From the NCBI RefSeq assembly GCF_000702005.1, contig NZ_JNKI01000003.1, positions 87,500 through 151,499 on the forward strand: 64,000 bases of DNA, read 5' to 3'. The position numbers and the translations under genes were made by a program. Below the pieces are notes generated by a model, which was given only the letters and a program-made list of their open reading frames with translations, had not been told where the DNA came from and did no database searches. Below are positions 36,804 to 48,051 of this stretch, piece after piece. Positions within the stretch are counted from its first letter, which is position 1. The number at the start of each line of letters is the position of its first letter. The DNA is from Selenomonas sp. ND2010. GTDB taxonomy: Bacteria; Bacillota; Negativicutes; Selenomonadales; Selenomonadaceae.

Positions 36804-37448
36804 TCAGTCTTTCAGGGTCTCAACGAGATCTTTCGTGACTTTGTCAATCGCCTGTCTGCCATCAACTTCCGTATAGATGCCAGCTTTCTGATAATACTCA
36901 ATCAGCGGCTTCGTGGAAGCTTCGTATACGGAAAGGCGATTCGTCATCGTCTCAGCCGTATCGTCTGCACGCTGGAAGAGCTCGCCACCACATTCATCGC
37001 AAACACCATCCTTCTGCGAAGGATTGAATTTAACATGATAGGTAGCACCGCACTTCTTGCAGATGCGACGTCCAACTGCACGCTCAACGAGGTCAGCAGC
37101 CGGAACATTGATGTTCAGTACACGCTTCAGGCTCAAACCGAGATCTTTCATGATACCATCGAGAGCATCAGCCTGCTCGACCGTACGCGGGAAACCATCG
37201 AGAATGAAACCTTTTTTGCAGTCGTCCTGAGCCAAACGATCGCGCACAATGCCGACCGTAACGGAATCCGGAACAAGATTGCCCGCATCGATATACGACT
37301 TGGCAAGCTTGCCCATTTCCGTACCTTCCTTCATAGCAGCACGGAACATGTCGCCCGTGGAGATATGCGGAATGTTGAACTCTTTGACCAGTTCAGCCGC
37401 CTGCGTGCCTTTACCGGCACCCGGGGGGCCCATTAACAAGATATGCAT
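36804..37448 (-). CDS. adk: Adenylate kinase
   Basis: 214 residues, long-LID form. P-loop [14 protein letters not shown]-binding region [23 protein letters not shown], and a zinc LID with C-x2-C … C-x2-C (CKKCGATYH … CDECGG). Interconverts ATP + AMP and 2 ADP. Located 14 bp after secY in the spc operon. Confidence 0.99.
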   Translation of the reverse strand: MHILLMGPPGAGKGTQAAELVKEFNIPHISTGDMFRAAMKEGTEMGKLAKSYIDAGNLVPDSVTVGIVRDRLAQDDCKKGFILDGFPRTVEQADALDGIMKDLGLSLKRVLNINVPAADLVERAVGRRICKKCGATYHVKFNPSQKDGVCDECGGELFQRADDTAETMTNRLSVYEASTKPLIEYYQKAGIYTEVDGRQAIDKVTKDLVETLKD

Positions 37449-37462
37449 GGTTTTGCCTCCTC

Positions 37463-38719
37463 TTATTTCATGAACCCTTCGTAGTGACGCATTACAATCA
37501 TGGACTCTATCTGTTTCATCGTCTGCAGCGCAACGCCGACAACGATGAGCAGTGCCGTACCGCCGAAGTAAACGCCTTCAATATGAGTTGCACCAGCAAC
37601 CAAATTCGGCAGGACTGCGATAAAGGCCAAGAATATGGAGCCCGCAAGGGTGATACGTGTCATGACATGATCTAAATAATCTGCCGTTGGCTGTCCCGGA
37701 CGAATGCCCGGGATGAAACCACCGTATTTTTTCAGATTCTCTGCCATATCCGATATCTTTACGGTAACCGCAGTATAAAAATAAGTGAAGAAGATGATCA
37801 TACCGACATATAACGTCGTCTGAAGCGGTTTTCCCCACTCAAGATAACTGGCAATCGTTTTTACCCAGGGAATATCAATAAACTGGGCAATAGTTACCGG
37901 AAACATCAGCACGGATGACGCAAAGATTATTGGGATAACTCCCGCCTGGTTAACCTTGAGCGGGATATGGCTGGAATGACCACCATAGGCTTTCTGCCCT
38001 ACCACACGTTTCGCATAGGAAATCGGGATACGGCGGAAGCCGTTTTCCACGTGAACCACGAATACAACCATCGCAATTGCGATAACCGCAAACATGAATA
38101 CGCTGAAATAGCTAATCGTACCAGCCTGAACGTAGTGATAAATCGTTCCAATGTTTTTCGGCAAAGCAGCAACGATACCAGCAAAGATGATAAGGGAAAT
38201 ACCATTACCAACCCCCTGAGCCGTTATCTGTTCACCCAACCACATGAGGAACACCGTACCAGCCGTCAGCGTGATTGCAATAATCAAGATGTTGACGGGA
38301 TTCGGATTTAAAATGGCAGCCTTCAGGCCAATGGACATGCCAATTGCCTGAAAGAATGCCAGCACTACGGTAAGGTAGCGCGTTACCTGAGTGGTTTTCT
38401 TATGGCCCTCCTGACCTTCCTTGGACCATTGCTCCAACGTCGGGATAACAACATTCAGCAGCTGAATGATAATCGCGGCGTTGATATACGGAGTAATGGA
38501 CATTGCAAAGATGGAGAACTTACTGAAAGCACCACCCGAAAAGAGATCTAACAGACCGAAGAGATTGCCATTGGCAAATAATTGCTCAATTGCCGTCGGA
38601 TCAACTCCCGGTACCGGAATATGGGTTCCCATCCGGAAAATCGCAAACATAATCAACGTAAACGTGATTTTCTGGCGAAGTTCCGGGATTTTCCATACAT
38701 TGCCAAGGGCTGAGAGCAC
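37463..38719 (-). CDS. secY: Protein translocase subunit SecY
   Basis: Channel-forming subunit of the Sec translocon, 418 residues with ten hydrophobic helices. Landmarks: [14 protein letters not shown] near the N-terminus, the plug region [27 protein letters not shown], the cytoplasmic loop [13 protein letters not shown], and [23 protein letters not shown] start (38719) one base after the rplO stop, with GAGGTG located inside the end of rplO, implying coupling. Confidence 0.99.
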   Translation of the reverse strand: MLSALGNVWKIPELRQKITFTLIMFAIFRMGTHIPVPGVDPTAIEQLFANGNLFGLLDLFSGGAFSKFSIFAMSITPYINAAIIIQLLNVVIPTLEQWSKEGQEGHKKTTQVTRYLTVVLAFFQAIGMSIGLKAAILNPNPVNILIIAITLTAGTVFLMWLGEQITAQGVGNGISLIIFAGIVAALPKNIGTIYHYVQAGTISYFSVFMFAVIAIAMVVFVVHVENGFRRIPISYAKRVVGQKAYGGHSSHIPLKVNQAGVIPIIFASSVLMFPVTIAQFIDIPWVKTIASYLEWGKPLQTTLYVGMIIFFTYFYTAVTVKISDMAENLKKYGGFIPGIRPGQPTADYLDHVMTRITLAGSIFLAFIAVLPNLVAGATHIEGVYFGGTALLIVVGVALQTMKQIESMIVMRHYEGFMK

Positions 38720-38720
38720 C

Positions 38721-39161
38721 TCAGATCACCTCGACTTTGCCGCCTGCTGCCGTAATCTTCTCTTCTGCAGATTTCGTGAAGCCGTTAGCGCGAACCGTCA
38801 GCTTCTTCGTGAGCTCGCCATTGCCGAGAACACGGATGCCGTCCTGAACGTTTTTCAGGATACCGGACTCAACCAGAGCTACCGGATCAACCGTTGCACC
38901 ATCCTCGAAACGATTCAGGGACTCAACGTTAACCTCAGCGTAGGTTTTCGCCCAGATATTCTTGAAGCCACGTTTCGGGAGACGACGATAAAGCGGCATC
39001 TGGCCACCCTCGAAGCCAGTGCGAACGCCGCCGCCGCTACGAGAATTCTGACCTTTCATGCCCTTACCGGAAGTCTTGCCGTTGCCGGAGCCAATACCGC
39101 GACCTACACGGTTGCGAACTTTACGGGAACCAGCTGCTGGCTGTAATTCATGTAATTTCAT
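38721..39161 (-). CDS. rplO: 50S ribosomal protein L15
   Basis: 146 residues: [14 protein letters not shown], the glycine-rich [21 protein letters not shown] and [18 protein letters not shown]. Late-assembly 50S protein. Between rpmD and secY. Confidence 0.99.
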   Translation of the reverse strand: MKLHELQPAAGSRKVRNRVGRGIGSGNGKTSGKGMKGQNSRSGGGVRTGFEGGQMPLYRRLPKRGFKNIWAKTYAEVNVESLNRFEDGATVDPVALVESGILKNVQDGIRVLGNGELTKKLTVRANGFTKSAEEKITAAGGKVEVI

Positions 39162-39184
39162 CTAGTGCACCTCCTGTTCTATGA

Positions 39185-39370
39185 TTAGTCTGCGATTTCT
39201 TCTACTGCGATCAGATGCTCAACTTTGTGGAGCTGGCCACGGATGGCCGGGTTGTCCGGAAGCTCAACAACAGAGTTGATTTTGCGCAGGCCCAGAGCGC
39301 GAACCGTCTTGCGCTGCGTTTCCGGGCGGCCGATGAGGCTTCTTTTAAGCGTAACTTTAACTTTTGCCAT
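39185..39370 (-). CDS. rpmD: 50S ribosomal protein L30
   Basis: 61 residues: [20 protein letters not shown] and [23 protein letters not shown]. Typical short bacterial L30, in the usual rpsE-rpmD-rplO order. Confidence 0.98.
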   Translation of the reverse strand: MAKVKVTLKRSLIGRPETQRKTVRALGLRKINSVVELPDNPAIRGQLHKVEHLIAVEEIAD

Positions 39371-39384
39371 TGTACAGCCTCCTA

Positions 39385-39891
39385 TTAACCTAAGATTTCC
39401 TGAACCGTTTTGCCACGGAGCTCTGCAACTGCTTCAGCATTCTTCAGAGCCTTGAGGCCTTCAACCGTTGCACGAACCATGTTGTTCGGGTTGGAAGAAC
39501 CGAGGGACTTCGTCAGAATATCCTTGATACCTGCAAGCTCGAGTACGGCACGAGCCGGGCCACCAGCGATGACACCAGTACCTTTTGCAGCCGGTTTAAG
39601 CATTACGCGGCCAGCACCGAAGATACCAACCATTTCATGAGGAATCGTGCGCTCATCGAGGAGAGAAACCTCTACGAGGTTTTTCTTTGCATCCTCAACG
39701 CCTTTACGGATTGCCTCCGGAACCTCAGCAGCTTTGCCGAGGCCAACGCCAACTTTGCCTTTCTTGTTGCCAACAACGACAAGGGCGCTGAACGAGAAGC
39801 GACGGCCGCCTTTGACGACTTTAGCTACTCGATTGATATATACAACTTTCTCCTCAAACTCTGGAGTTTCGTTGTCCATATTTCTAGCCAT
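39385..39891 (-). CDS. rpsE: 30S ribosomal protein S5
   Basis: 168 residues. The N-terminal double-stranded RNA-binding part [21 protein letters not shown] and the C-terminal [19 protein letters not shown] are intact. Involved in decoding fidelity. Between rplR and rpmD. Confidence 0.99.
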   Translation of the reverse strand: MARNMDNETPEFEEKVVYINRVAKVVKGGRRFSFSALVVVGNKKGKVGVGLGKAAEVPEAIRKGVEDAKKNLVEVSLLDERTIPHEMVGIFGAGRVMLKPAAKGTGVIAGGPARAVLELAGIKDILTKSLGSSNPNNMVRATVEGLKALKNAEAVAELRGKTVQEILG

Positions 39892-39916
39892 TCATTTACC
39901 TCCTTATATCGATGAT

Positions 39917-40276
39917 TTAGAATTTCAGACCAGCTTCACGAGCGGCCTCAGCCAGAGCAGCAACACGGCCATGGTAAACATAACCGCCACGGTCGAATAC
40001 GACCTCTTTGATGCCCTTTTCGAGAGCACGTTTAGCAACTTCAGCACCGACAGCTTTTGCAGCCTCGATGTTACCACCGTAGTTCTCGAAACCCTTATCC
40101 TGGGAGCTAGCGGACACGAGCGTCACGCCGTTCTCATCATCAATAACCTGAGCGTAAATGTTTGCCAGGCTGCGATAAACGTTGAGGCGCGGACGAGCTG
40201 CCGTACCTGCGATATGGTTGCGGACACGCAGATGACGTTTCTGACGTGCCTTGTTCTTATCTGCTTTAAGAAGCAC
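39917..40276 (-). CDS. rplR: 50S ribosomal protein L18
   Basis: 119 residues, 5S rRNA-binding: [23 protein letters not shown], then [28 protein letters not shown] start with an AAGGAG-type SD. Confidence 0.98.
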   Translation of the reverse strand: MLLKADKNKARQKRHLRVRNHIAGTAARPRLNVYRSLANIYAQVIDDENGVTLVSASSQDKGFENYGGNIEAAKAVGAEVAKRALEKGIKEVVFDRGGYVYHGRVAALAEAAREAGLKF

Positions 40277-40306
40277 AGGGATTCACTCCTTTCTCGAATC
40301 AGTACC

Positions 40307-40858
40307 TTATTTCTTACCCTTTGCGCCAGCTTTACCCTCTTTACGACGGATATGCTCGCCAGCATATTTGATACCTTTGCCTTTGTACGGCTCCGGCTCA
40401 CGGAAGCTGCGGATTTCGGCAGCGACCTGGCCAACGACTTCTTTATCGATACCAGAAACCGTGATAGCGTTCGCAGACGGGCACTCGAATTTGATACCCT
40501 GCGGCGGCTCAACAACAACCGGGTGAGAGAAACCAAGGGACAGGTTCAGCGTGTTACCCTTAAGCTGGGCACGGTAGCCGACACCATTGATTTCGAGATT
40601 CTTGGAGAAACCTTCCGTTACACCAACAACCATGTTGTTGATGAGGGAACGGGACAGACCATGGAGCGATCTGTGGTTCTTATCGTCGGACGGACGCTCA
40701 ACTTTGCAGATTGCGCCATCGACAGTTACTTTAATATCCGGATGAATATGGCGGGAAAGTTCACCTTTCGGGCCCTTTACTTTGACCAGATTGTCCTCGC
40801 CAACCGTAACAGTTACGCCAGCTGGGATTTCAATCGGTGCATTACCAATTCTTGACAT
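40307..40858 (-). CDS. rplF: 50S ribosomal protein L6
   Basis: 183 residues: [17 protein letters not shown] at the start, tandem L6 folds, and the conserved C-terminal [23 protein letters not shown]. Near the factor-binding site of 50S. Between rpsH and rplR. Confidence 0.99.
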   Translation of the reverse strand: MSRIGNAPIEIPAGVTVTVGEDNLVKVKGPKGELSRHIHPDIKVTVDGAICKVERPSDDKNHRSLHGLSRSLINNMVVGVTEGFSKNLEINGVGYRAQLKGNTLNLSLGFSHPVVVEPPQGIKFECPSANAITVSGIDKEVVGQVAAEIRSFREPEPYKGKGIKYAGEHIRRKEGKAGAKGKK

Positions 40859-40882
40859 CTGTACACCTCCTGACTACTTCGA

Positions 40883-41281
40883 TTACCAAACGTATGCAAC
40901 GACTTCGCCGCCGAGACCAGCTTTACGAGCCTGTTTGTCGCTCATGATTCCCTTGGACGTGGAAATGATAGCGATGCCGAGGCCGCCGAGAACGCGCGGG
41001 AGCTCATCGTGTTTAGCATACTGACGAAGGCCAGGCTTCGAGATGCGTTTGATACCGGAAATAACCTTCTCACGGTTCGGACCGTATTTGAGGGAAACAG
41101 TGATGACACCCTGTTTGTTATCCTCAGTGAAGGTGTAGTCATTGATGAAACCCTCTTCCTTCAAGACCTCTGCGATAGCGGTCTTGACTTTGGAACCCGG
41201 GATTTCAACACTCTCGTGGAATACATTGTTTGCATTGCGCAAACGAGTCAGCATATCTGCAATAGGATCAGTCATTGCCAT
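40883..41281 (-). CDS. rpsH: 30S ribosomal protein S8
   Basis: 132 residues: [47 protein letters not shown] and [20 protein letters not shown]. Central-domain assembly protein and, in E. coli, spc operon repressor. Confidence 0.99.
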   Translation of the reverse strand: MAMTDPIADMLTRLRNANNVFHESVEIPGSKVKTAIAEVLKEEGFINDYTFTEDNKQGVITVSLKYGPNREKVISGIKRISKPGLRQYAKHDELPRVLGGLGIAIISTSKGIMSDKQARKAGLGGEVVAYVW

Positions 41282-41313
41282 TGAATCGATATCCTCCTTT
41301 TATCTTTAAATAA

Positions 41314-41499
41314 TTACCAGCTGGCTTTGGTTACGCCAGGAATAGCGCCTTTGTAGCTCTGCTCACGGAAGCAGATACGGCACATGTCAAATTTACGCAT
41401 GTAGCCGTGCGGACGGCCGCAGATTTTGCAGCGATTATAAGCGCGCGTGGAGAATTTCGGCTCTTTGCTCCACTTTTCTACCATAGACTTCTTAGCCAA
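41314..41499 (-). CDS. rpsN: 30S ribosomal protein S14, type Z
   Basis: 61-residue zinc-binding short form with C-x2-C…C-x2-C ([20 protein letters not shown]) and the tail [18 protein letters not shown]. Uses a TTG start codon (41499) behind GGAGG. Confidence 0.98.
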   Translation of the reverse strand: MAKKSMVEKWSKEPKFSTRAYNRCKICGRPHGYMRKFDMCRICFREQSYKGAIPGVTKASW

Positions 41500-41513
41500 A
41501 TTTCCTTACCTCC

Positions 41514-42053
41514 TTATGCACTGAACGGCATACCCATGAGTTTCAGGAGCTCTCTGGCTTCTTCATCCGTCTGTGCCGTCGTAACGATAACAATGTTCAT
41601 GCCACGGATCTTGTCGATTTTATCGTACTCGATTTCCGGGAAGATCAGCTGCTCTTTGAGGCCGATAGCGTAGTTACCGCGACCATCGAAAGCTTTGTCG
41701 CTTACGCCACGGAAGTCACGAACACGCGGAAGTGCAACGTTCATGAACTTGTCGAGGAACTGATACATACGCGTGCCGCGCAGCGTTACTTTGCAGCCGA
41801 TTGGCATGCCTTCACGAAGCTTCCAAGCAGCGAGAGATTTTTTTGCACGAGTCAGCAGCGGTTTCTGACCGGAGATGATCGTCAGATCACCAACAGCAGA
41901 ATCCAGAGCTTTCGGGTTACCGACAGCTTCGCCAACACCCATGTTGATGATGACTTTCTCGATTTTCGGAAGCTGCATGACGTTTTTATAACCGAATTTC
42001 TCGGTCATTGCCTTGCAAACTTCATTCTGGTATTTTTCCTGTAATCTATCCAC
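41514..42053 (-). CDS. rplE: 50S ribosomal protein L5
   Basis: 179 residues: [25 protein letters not shown]-equivalent [17 protein letters not shown], and [21 protein letters not shown]. Binds 5S rRNA and the P-site tRNA elbow. GTG start at 42053. Confidence 0.99.
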   Translation of the reverse strand: MDRLQEKYQNEVCKAMTEKFGYKNVMQLPKIEKVIINMGVGEAVGNPKALDSAVGDLTIISGQKPLLTRAKKSLAAWKLREGMPIGCKVTLRGTRMYQFLDKFMNVALPRVRDFRGVSDKAFDGRGNYAIGLKEQLIFPEIEYDKIDKIRGMNIVIVTTAQTDEEARELLKLMGMPFSA

Positions 42054-42073
42054 TTATGCTCCTCCTTTCCTGA

Positions 42074-42406
42074 TTATTTCGTCTGGTCGATAACTTCGCC
42101 GCATTTCTTGCAGGCGCGAACCATCTTACCATTTACTTCTTTGTGAGCAACGCGCGTTGCTTTGGAGCAAGCCGGGCAAACGAGCATAACTTTGCAAGCA
42201 TGCATCGGAGCCTCTTTAACGAGGATACCACCCTGCGGAGCCTTCTGGTTCGGTTTCGTGTGACGTTTTACTTTGTTAACGCCCTCGACAACAACCTTAC
42301 CTTTTTTCGGCATAGCCGTAACGACTTTGCCCTGTTTGCCTTTATCTTTACCGGACAGCACAACGACCGTGTCGCCCTTTTTTACGTTCAATTTAACGAA
42401 TGCCAA
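42074..42406 (-). CDS. rplX: 50S ribosomal protein L24
   Basis: 110 residues: KOW motif in [33 protein letters not shown], then a C-x2-C … C-x2-C pair (VCPACSK … ACKKCGEV) indicating a zinc-binding variant. TTG start at 42406. Assembly initiator on 23S rRNA. Confidence 0.98.
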   Translation of the reverse strand: MAFVKLNVKKGDTVVVLSGKDKGKQGKVVTAMPKKGKVVVEGVNKVKRHTKPNQKAPQGGILVKEAPMHACKVMLVCPACSKATRVAHKEVNGKMVRACKKCGEVIDQTK

Positions 42407-42424
42407 AATCGCACCTCCTCACAA

Positions 42425-42793
42425 TTAAAGTACTTCAGGAGCCAGAGATACGATCTTCATGAAGTCTTTATCGCGAAGCTCTCTAGCTACCGGTCCGAAA
42501 ATACGCGTGCCTTTCGGAGTCTTATCGTCTTTGATGATAACGGCTGCGTTCTCATCGAAACGAATGTAAGAGCCATCCGTACGACGCAGGCCTTTTACGC
42601 TGCGAACTACAACTGCTTTAACGACATCGCCCTTCTTGACCGTGCCGCCCGGTGCAGCCGATTTGACTGCAGCTACGATTACATCACCAATGTTAGCGTA
42701 TTTGCGATAAGAACCGCCGAGAACACGGATGCACATGATTTCTTTTGCACCAGTGTTATCGCCAACATTCAGGATAGTTTGCTGTTGGATCAT
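42425..42793 (-). CDS. rplN: 50S ribosomal protein L14
   Basis: 122 residues: [28 protein letters not shown] and the C-terminal [25 protein letters not shown]. Interface protein contacting 16S helix 14. Between rpsQ and rplX. Confidence 0.99.
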   Translation of the reverse strand: MIQQQTILNVGDNTGAKEIMCIRVLGGSYRKYANIGDVIVAAVKSAAPGGTVKKGDVVKAVVVRSVKGLRRTDGSYIRFDENAAVIIKDDKTPKGTRIFGPVARELRDKDFMKIVSLAPEVL

Positions 42794-42823
42794 TGTTTGA
42801 CCTCCTTCTTCGATATTTTTGGA

Positions 42824-43081
42824 TTATTTAGCTCTCTCGATTACTTCGACAACTCTCCAACGTTTCGTCTTGGACAGCGGGCGAGTTTCCATCAGAGAAA
42901 CTTTATCGCCAACATGAGCATCGTTTTTCTCATCATGGGCATGGAACTTAACCGTTCTCTTTACCGGCTTTTTGTACAGTTTGTGCTGCTCGAGTTCCTC
43001 GATAGCAACGACAACCGTTTTATCCATTTTATCGGAAATGACTTTACCGATTCTTACTTTACGTACGTTTCTTTCGCTCAT
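42824..43081 (-). CDS. rpsQ: 30S ribosomal protein S17
   Basis: 85 residues from the ATG at 43081: [56 protein letters not shown] longer frame would include the SD (AAGGAGG) itself in coding sequence, so the shorter start is right. Confidence 0.98.
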   Translation of the reverse strand: MSERNVRKVRIGKVISDKMDKTVVVAIEELEQHKLYKKPVKRTVKFHAHDEKNDAHVGDKVSLMETRPLSKTKRWRVVEVIERAK

Positions 43082-43117
43082 TAGGGAGCCTCCTTCCTTC
43101 TGCATATCAGTTTGCGA

Positions 43118-43312
43118 TTAAGCCTTGAGCTCAGTCTCGCGCTGGATCGTCTTAATACGAGCGATCGTCTTCTTTACTTCTTTGATACGCATCGGGTTCT
43201 CAAGCTGGCCAGTAGCGAGCTGGAAACGGAGGTTGAACAGTTCCTCTTTGAGCGAAGCAAGTTTCTGGTTAAGCTCGTCAGCACTCATCTCACGAATCTC
43301 ATTAACCTTCAT
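43118..43312 (-). CDS. rpmC: 50S ribosomal protein L29
   Basis: 64-residue two-helix protein: [39 protein letters not shown]. At the tunnel exit. Its first 11 nt overlap the end of rplP. Confidence 0.98.
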   Translation of the reverse strand: MKVNEIREMSADELNQKLASLKEELFNLRFQLATGQLENPMRIKEVKKTIARIKTIQRETELKA

Positions 43313-43745
43313 TTACTTCACCGCCCTCTGCTTTAGTGTCTTCTTTAACAACGAACTTCGTCTTGATCGGCAGTTTGTGGCCTGCAAGACGCATAGCTTC
43401 CTGTGCAACTTCACGGGATACGCCGTCCATCTCAAAGAGGACGCGGCCCGGCTTAACAACTGCAACCCAGTATTCCGGCGAACCTTTACCGGAACCCATG
43501 CGGGTCTCAGCCGGTTTAGCCGTTACCGGCTTATCCGGGAAGATTTTAATCCAAACCTGACCGCCACGTTTGATGTAACGGGTCATAGCGATACGAGCAG
43601 CCTCAATCTGGCGGTTCGTGATCCAAGCCGGCTCAAGAGCGACCAGACCATACTCACCATGGCTAACCGTGTTGCCGCGATGAGCTTTACCCTTCATACG
43701 GCCACGGAACTGTTTGCGATATTTTACTCTCTTTGGTAATAACAT
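43302..43745 (-). CDS. rplP: 50S ribosomal protein L16
   Basis: 147 residues: [54 protein letters not shown] and [21 protein letters not shown]. Needed for A-site tRNA placement. ATG overlaps the rpsC stop (TAATG). Confidence 0.99.
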   Translation of the reverse strand: MLLPKRVKYRKQFRGRMKGKAHRGNTVSHGEYGLVALEPAWITNRQIEAARIAMTRYIKRGGQVWIKIFPDKPVTAKPAETRMGSGKGSPEYWVAVVKPGRVLFEMDGVSREVAQEAMRLAGHKLPIKTKFVVKEDTKAEGGEVNEG

Positions 43746-44413
43746 TAAGCTTCGCTCCCTTCAGCTACAGCCTTGCGCTGCTTTCTTTCCGGAAGAACTT
43801 CACCCTTGAAGATCCATACTTTTACGCCGATATCGCCGTAAGTCGTATGAGCCGTTGCCGTACCATAATCGATATCAGCACGCAGCGTGTGAAGAGGAAT
43901 GCTGCCTTCGCGGTAGGATTCCTTGCGGGCAATTTCTGCACCGCCGAGACGGCCACCCAGAGCGACCTTGATGCCCTTTGCGCCGAGACGCATCGTGCGG
44001 CCAACGGCCTGCTTCATTGCGCGGCGGAAAGCGATGCGGCGCTCCAGCTGCTGAGCGATGTTCTCAGCAACAAGCGTTGCGTCCATATCCGGCTGTTTGA
44101 TTTCAGCAATGTTGATGTCAACACGTTTTTCCGTGTATTTTTTCAGACCTTCTTTGATCTGCTCAATGCCCGAACCACCGCGGCCGATTACCATACCCGG
44201 TTTAGCAGTATGGATCGTCAGCTTAAGACGGTTTTTGCTGCGCTCCGTCTCGATTCTGGACACACCGGCTGCCTGAAGGCTCTGCTTCAGATAGTCACGG
44301 ATTTTAATATCTTCATGCAGGTTTGCTGCAAAATCTTTATCTGCATACCACTTAGCATCCCAAGTCTTGACGATGCCAAGACGAATACCATGCGGATTTA
44401 CTTTCTGACCCAA
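43745..44413 (-). CDS. rpsC: 30S ribosomal protein S3
   Basis: 222 residues: [26 protein letters not shown], the KH domain with [16 protein letters not shown], and [31 protein letters not shown]. Forms the mRNA entry gate. Start is TTG (44413); the MGQKVNPHG opening is so conserved that this start is firm. Confidence 0.99.
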   Translation of the reverse strand: MGQKVNPHGIRLGIVKTWDAKWYADKDFAANLHEDIKIRDYLKQSLQAAGVSRIETERSKNRLKLTIHTAKPGMVIGRGGSGIEQIKEGLKKYTEKRVDINIAEIKQPDMDATLVAENIAQQLERRIAFRRAMKQAVGRTMRLGAKGIKVALGGRLGGAEIARKESYREGSIPLHTLRADIDYGTATAHTTYGDIGVKVWIFKGEVLPERKQRKAVAEGSEA

Positions 44414-44429
44414 TCCGTTTCCCTCCTTA

Positions 44430-44765
44430 TTAGTTCTTCTCGTCGACGACGATGGTTACATGGGACGTGCGCTTCAAAATCTTGAAAGCCTGTCCACGGG
44501 AACGCGGATGGATACGTTTGAGCGTCGGACCCTGGTCAGCGAAAGCCGTTTTGATAAACAGCTTATCAACGTCCATATCAAAATTGTTCTCAGCGTTTGC
44601 AACAGCGGAACGCAGAACCTTCTCTACTACATCAGCGCCAGCTTTCGGCGTGAATTTAAGGATCGCAAATGCCTCTGCAACGTTCTTGCCACGGATAAGA
44701 TCCAGGACGATACGAACTTTGCGCGGAGTGATGCGAACAAATTTAGCTACTGCTTTAGATTCCAC
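44430..44765 (-). CDS. rplV: 50S ribosomal protein L22
   Basis: 111 residues: [26 protein letters not shown] and the beta-hairpin tip region [27 protein letters not shown] that lines the exit tunnel. GTG start behind AAAGGAGA. A macrolide-resistance-type hairpin insertion is not seen. Confidence 0.99.
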   Translation of the reverse strand: MESKAVAKFVRITPRKVRIVLDLIRGKNVAEAFAILKFTPKAGADVVEKVLRSAVANAENNFDMDVDKLFIKTAFADQGPTLKRIHPRSRGQAFKILKRTSHVTIVVDEKN

Positions 44766-44786
44766 AAGGATTCTCCTTTCGCAAAA

Positions 44787-45068
44787 TTATCTAAGTCCGG
44801 TCTTTCTCTCTTCGCCAGCATGACCCTTGAACGTACGGGTCGGTGCGAATTCGCCGAGTTTATGACCAACCATATCTTCCGTGATGTAAACCGGCACATG
44901 TTTACGGCCGTCATGAACGGCAATCGTATGACCGACGAAATCAGGGAAAATCGTGGAGCTTCTCGACCAGGTCTTTACAACTTTTTTATCGTTAGCTTCG
45001 TTGAGAGCCTCGATTTTCTTCATGAGGCTTTCTGCAACGTAAGGTCCCTTTTTAATAGATCTTGACAA
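44787..45068 (-). CDS. rpsS: 30S ribosomal protein S19
   Basis: 93 residues: [47 protein letters not shown] and [21 protein letters not shown] start at 45068 with GGAGGAGA upstream. Confidence 0.99.
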   Translation of the reverse strand: MSRSIKKGPYVAESLMKKIEALNEANDKKVVKTWSRSSTIFPDFVGHTIAVHDGRKHVPVYITEDMVGHKLGEFAPTRTFKGHAGEERKTGLR

Positions 45069-45120
45069 AGTGTCTCCTCCTTTCGTCAGGCAGCATCAGG
45101 CAGCCTGTCGATTTCTATGA

Positions 45121-45948
45121 TTATTTCGTACGTCCTTTGACGATGAGACGATCCGAAGCTTTCTTGCGACGAGTCTTGGCACCCATAGCGCATTTGCCCC
45201 ACTTCGTAACAGGGTTCTTGCGGCCGACTGGGGAACGACCCTCACCACCACCATGCGGATGGTCATTCGGGTTCATTGCAGTACCACGGTTCTCCGGACG
45301 AACGCCCAGCCAACGGTTACGGCCTGCTTTACCAATCGTGATGTTCTCATGCTCGTGGTTACCAACTTCACCGATCGTTGCACGGCAGTTGATGTGAACC
45401 TTACGGAGCTCGCCAGACGGCATACGAAGGAGAGCATAATCGCCTTCCTTTGCCATGAGCTGAGCAGAAGTACCAGCACTACGAACGAGCTGAGCACCCT
45501 TGCCAATCTTGAGCTCAATATTATGGATCGTCGTACCAACCGGAATGTTCTTCAGCGGAAGAGCGTTACCGACTTTGATATCGGATTCCGGACCGGAAAC
45601 AACCTTGTCACCAACCTTGAGACCATTCGGTGCGAGGATGTAGCGCTTCTCACCATCAACATAGTTGAGGAGAGCAATGCGCGCGCTGCGGTTCGGGTCG
45701 TACTCGATGGTAGCGACGCGAGCCGGGATACCGTCCTTATTGCGTTTGAAGTCGATCACGCGATAAAGACGTTTGTGGCCGCCACCCTGATGGCGAACGG
45801 TCAGTTTACCCTGCTGGTTACGGCCGCCTTTTTTCGTCAGGCGCTCAGTCAGGGATTTCTCAGGCTTGCTTGCCGTGATTTCGTCGAACGAAGCAACGGT
45901 CATGAAGCGACGGCCTGCAGAATATGGTTTAAAACTCTTTACTGCCAC
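45121..45948 (-). CDS. rplB: 50S ribosomal protein L2
   Basis: 275 residues: [13 protein letters not shown], the OB/SH3-like core with [27 protein letters not shown], and the C-terminal [37 protein letters not shown], including the histidine implicated near the peptidyl transferase centre. GTG start. Confidence 0.99.
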   Translation of the reverse strand: MAVKSFKPYSAGRRFMTVASFDEITASKPEKSLTERLTKKGGRNQQGKLTVRHQGGGHKRLYRVIDFKRNKDGIPARVATIEYDPNRSARIALLNYVDGEKRYILAPNGLKVGDKVVSGPESDIKVGNALPLKNIPVGTTIHNIELKIGKGAQLVRSAGTSAQLMAKEGDYALLRMPSGELRKVHINCRATIGEVGNHEHENITIGKAGRNRWLGVRPENRGTAMNPNDHPHGGGEGRSPVGRKNPVTKWGKCAMGAKTRRKKASDRLIVKGRTK

Positions 45949-45971
45949 TTAAATGTACCTCCTTTTCTCAA

Positions 45972-46253
45972 TTATGCTTCGAAGAACTCAATGCTTTCGC
46001 CAGCAGCGAGTTTAACGATAGCTTTTTTATAGTCAGAACGCTTGCCCATCGTACGGCCCATGCGTTTCGTTTTCCCCAGTACATTGACTGTGTTGACTTT
46101 TTCAACTTTAACGTTGAAGATTTCAGCAACAGCTTTAGCAATCTCGATCTTGTTGGCTGCTTTCGCAACAACGAAGACGTATTTGCCCTCAGCCATGAGC
46201 TGAGTCGTTCTCTCAGTGATCAGCGGACGGATCAGGATATCACGTGCTTCCAT
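45972..46253 (-). CDS. rplW: 50S ribosomal protein L23
   Basis: 93 residues: [44 protein letters not shown] and [20 protein letters not shown]. Docking site for trigger factor and SRP. Its ATG overlaps the rplD stop (TAATG). Confidence 0.98.
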   Translation of the reverse strand: MEARDILIRPLITERTTQLMAEGKYVFVVAKAANKIEIAKAVAEIFNVKVEKVNTVNVLGKTKRMGRTMGKRSDYKKAIVKLAAGESIEFFEA

Positions 46254-46876
46254 TATGCGAATACCTCCTCGATACGGGTGATGGCATCCTTCGTGATGAA
46301 CAGTTTGTCATGATTCAGGATATCAAAGACATTCAGGCCCATCGTGTTGATAGCTTTTACACCCGGAATGTTGCGTGCGGACTTCTCTACATTCTCAGCT
46401 TCATCGCAAGTGATGAGGAGTGCTTTGGAGTCAACGCTGAAATCGCCAAGCATTTTGACGACCTGGCTCGTTTTCGGAGCATCAAAGTTGAGGCTGTCGA
46501 GAACTACGAGCTCACCGCTCTTAACTTTATCGGAAAGTGCGCATTTGATAGCGAGGCGACGCTGTTTACGCGGCATCGTGAAAGCGTACTTACGCGGATG
46601 CGGACCGAAGACCGTACCACCGCCGACCCACAGCGGGCTGCGCGTCGAACCAGCACGTGCACGACCAGTGCCTTTCTGCTTCCAAGGTTTGCGGCCACCA
46701 CCACGGACGAAGCTTCTCGTCTTCGTAGCATGCGTGCCGAGGCGCTGTGCTGCGAGCTGCATTACAACAGCCTGATGCAGAAGGCCTGCGTTCATCTCTA
46801 CGCTGAAGATGCTGTCATTCAATTCGATATCGCCAACTTTTTTGTTGGTGATGTCATAAACTGCTACATTAGCCAT
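46253..46876 (-). CDS. rplD: 50S ribosomal protein L4
   Basis: 207 residues: [18 protein letters not shown], the extended tunnel loop [38 protein letters not shown] and [20 protein letters not shown]. In several bacteria L4 represses the S10 operon by binding the leader; a possible leader structure lies at 47880-47990. Confidence 0.99.
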   Translation of the reverse strand: MANVAVYDITNKKVGDIELNDSIFSVEMNAGLLHQAVVMQLAAQRLGTHATKTRSFVRGGGRKPWKQKGTGRARAGSTRSPLWVGGGTVFGPHPRKYAFTMPRKQRRLAIKCALSDKVKSGELVVLDSLNFDAPKTSQVVKMLGDFSVDSKALLITCDEAENVEKSARNIPGVKAINTMGLNVFDILNHDKLFITKDAITRIEEVFA

Positions 46877-46899
46877 AATTTAGGTTTTCCTCCTTCCAA

Positions 46900-47544
46900 T
46901 TAGTTTTTGCCCGGTTTAACGGTATTTTTGATCACAACGAAGCTCTTCTTCGGGCCCGGAATAGCGCCCTTGATGAGAATGAGATTGCGGTCTGCATCAA
47001 CACGGACAACCGTGAGGCGCTGAACCGTAACGCGCTCGCCACCCATGCGGCCCGGCAGCTTCTTGCCTTTGAGCACGCGTCCACCAGGACCACTGATCAT
47101 TGCGCCAGTGGAACCCGGCTCGCGGTGGGATTTGGAACCATGTCCCATAGGACCACGGGCGAAGTTGTGACGTTTGATACCGCCGGCAAAACCTTTACCT
47201 TTGGAAGTACCCGTAACATCGACTAATTCTCCAGCACTAAATATGTCAACGCCGATGGAATCACCGACTTTATATTCAGAAGGATCCTGAAGACGCATCT
47301 CGCGGATGAATTTGACCGGTTTAACACCAGCTTTAGCGAAATGACCCTTCATTGGTTTATTTACTTTAAATTCCTTAACTTCACCGAAGCCAAGCTGAAC
47401 AGCATTGTAACCGTCATTTTCGACCGTCTTGTTCTGGATAACGATGTTGTTACCAGACTCAACAACCGTAACAGGAACAACTTTGCCCTCTTCCGTGAAG
47501 ATCTGAGTCATGCCCAGTTTTCTACCTAAAATTGCTTTAGACAT
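46900..47544 (-). CDS. rplC: 50S ribosomal protein L3
   Basis: 214 residues: [29 protein letters not shown] and the central [29 protein letters not shown] that reaches the peptidyl transferase centre, including the GQ-type methylation region replaced here by GS. Between rpsJ and rplD. Confidence 0.99.
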   Translation of the reverse strand: MSKAILGRKLGMTQIFTEEGKVVPVTVVESGNNIVIQNKTVENDGYNAVQLGFGEVKEFKVNKPMKGHFAKAGVKPVKFIREMRLQDPSEYKVGDSIGVDIFSAGELVDVTGTSKGKGFAGGIKRHNFARGPMGHGSKSHREPGSTGAMISGPGGRVLKGKKLPGRMGGERVTVQRLTVVRVDADRNLILIKGAIPGPKKSFVVIKNTVKPGKN

Positions 47545-47562
47545 TCATTCCACCTCCTCGGA

Positions 47563-47874
47563 TTATAATTTGATTTCGATGTCTACACCAGCCGGAAGGT
47601 CAAGGCGCATCAGCGCATCCACCGTCTTGTTCGTCGGCTGCAGGATGTCGATAAGACGCTTATGAGTTCTCATCTCGAACTGCTCGCGGGAATCTTTATT
47701 GACATGCGGGGAACGCAAAATCGTGTAGATATTTTTCTCCGTCGGGAGTGGAATCGGACCAGATACCATTGCACCAGTCTTCTTTGCAGTATCCACAATC
47801 TTTACTGCGCTCTGATCGAGGGCTTTATGATCATAAGCCTTCAAACGGATTCTAATCTTTTGATTCTTAGACAA
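47563..47874 (-). CDS. rpsJ: 30S ribosomal protein S10
   Basis: 103 residues beginning at TTG (47874), 8 nt after AAGGAGG, giving (M)[20 protein letters not shown]; the length equals the usual 102-105. Other landmarks are [37 protein letters not shown] and [14 protein letters not shown] longer ATG frame up to 47982 would encode non-conserved sequence through the leader and is rejected. Head of the S10 block, downstream of tuf. Confidence 0.97.
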   Translation of the reverse strand: MSKNQKIRIRLKAYDHKALDQSAVKIVDTAKKTGAMVSGPIPLPTEKNIYTILRSPHVNKDSREQFEMRTHKRLIDILQPTNKTVDALMRLDLPAGVDIEIKL

Positions 47875-47879
47875 TTGTT

Positions 47880-47990
47880 TTTCCTCCTTATCGTCCGGAC
47901 TCTCGGCCCAAACATTTCTCCGTAACAGTTCCCTCGGACAATGCCGAGCCATCTGCCACGTCATCGCATTGGGGGGTACCATATTATTTT
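47880..47990 (-). promoter_or_regulatory. Candidate regulatory leader of rpsJ/S10 block
   Basis: In the minus-strand RNA CTCGG (47948-47944) can pair either with nearby CCGAG (47937-47933) or with more distant GCCGAG (47907-47902). Such alternative pairing just before an S10 start suggests an autoregulatory leader, as known for L4 in other bacteria, but the match is by eye. Confidence 0.35.
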
Positions 47991-48001
47991 AAACCTTTAA
48001 A

Positions 48002-48027
48002 TAAGAGCGACGCGAGCGCCGCTCTTA
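48002..48027 (-). terminator. Hairpin between tuf and rpsJ, weak terminator or processing site
   Basis: TAAGAGCG (48027-48020 in minus reading) pairs with CGCTCTTA (48009-48002), with a GC-rich interior; followed by TTTAAAGG instead of a clean T run. It may reduce read-through or guide RNA processing between the str and S10 blocks. Confidence 0.5.
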
Positions 48028-48051
48028 CCTATGGTTTAATTGACTTGGAAA

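Noticed and set aside
47563-47982. Longer S10 starting at the ATG at 47982
   Set aside because: The extra 36 codons are not conserved and overlap the leader; a TTG with a strong SD gives the standard length.
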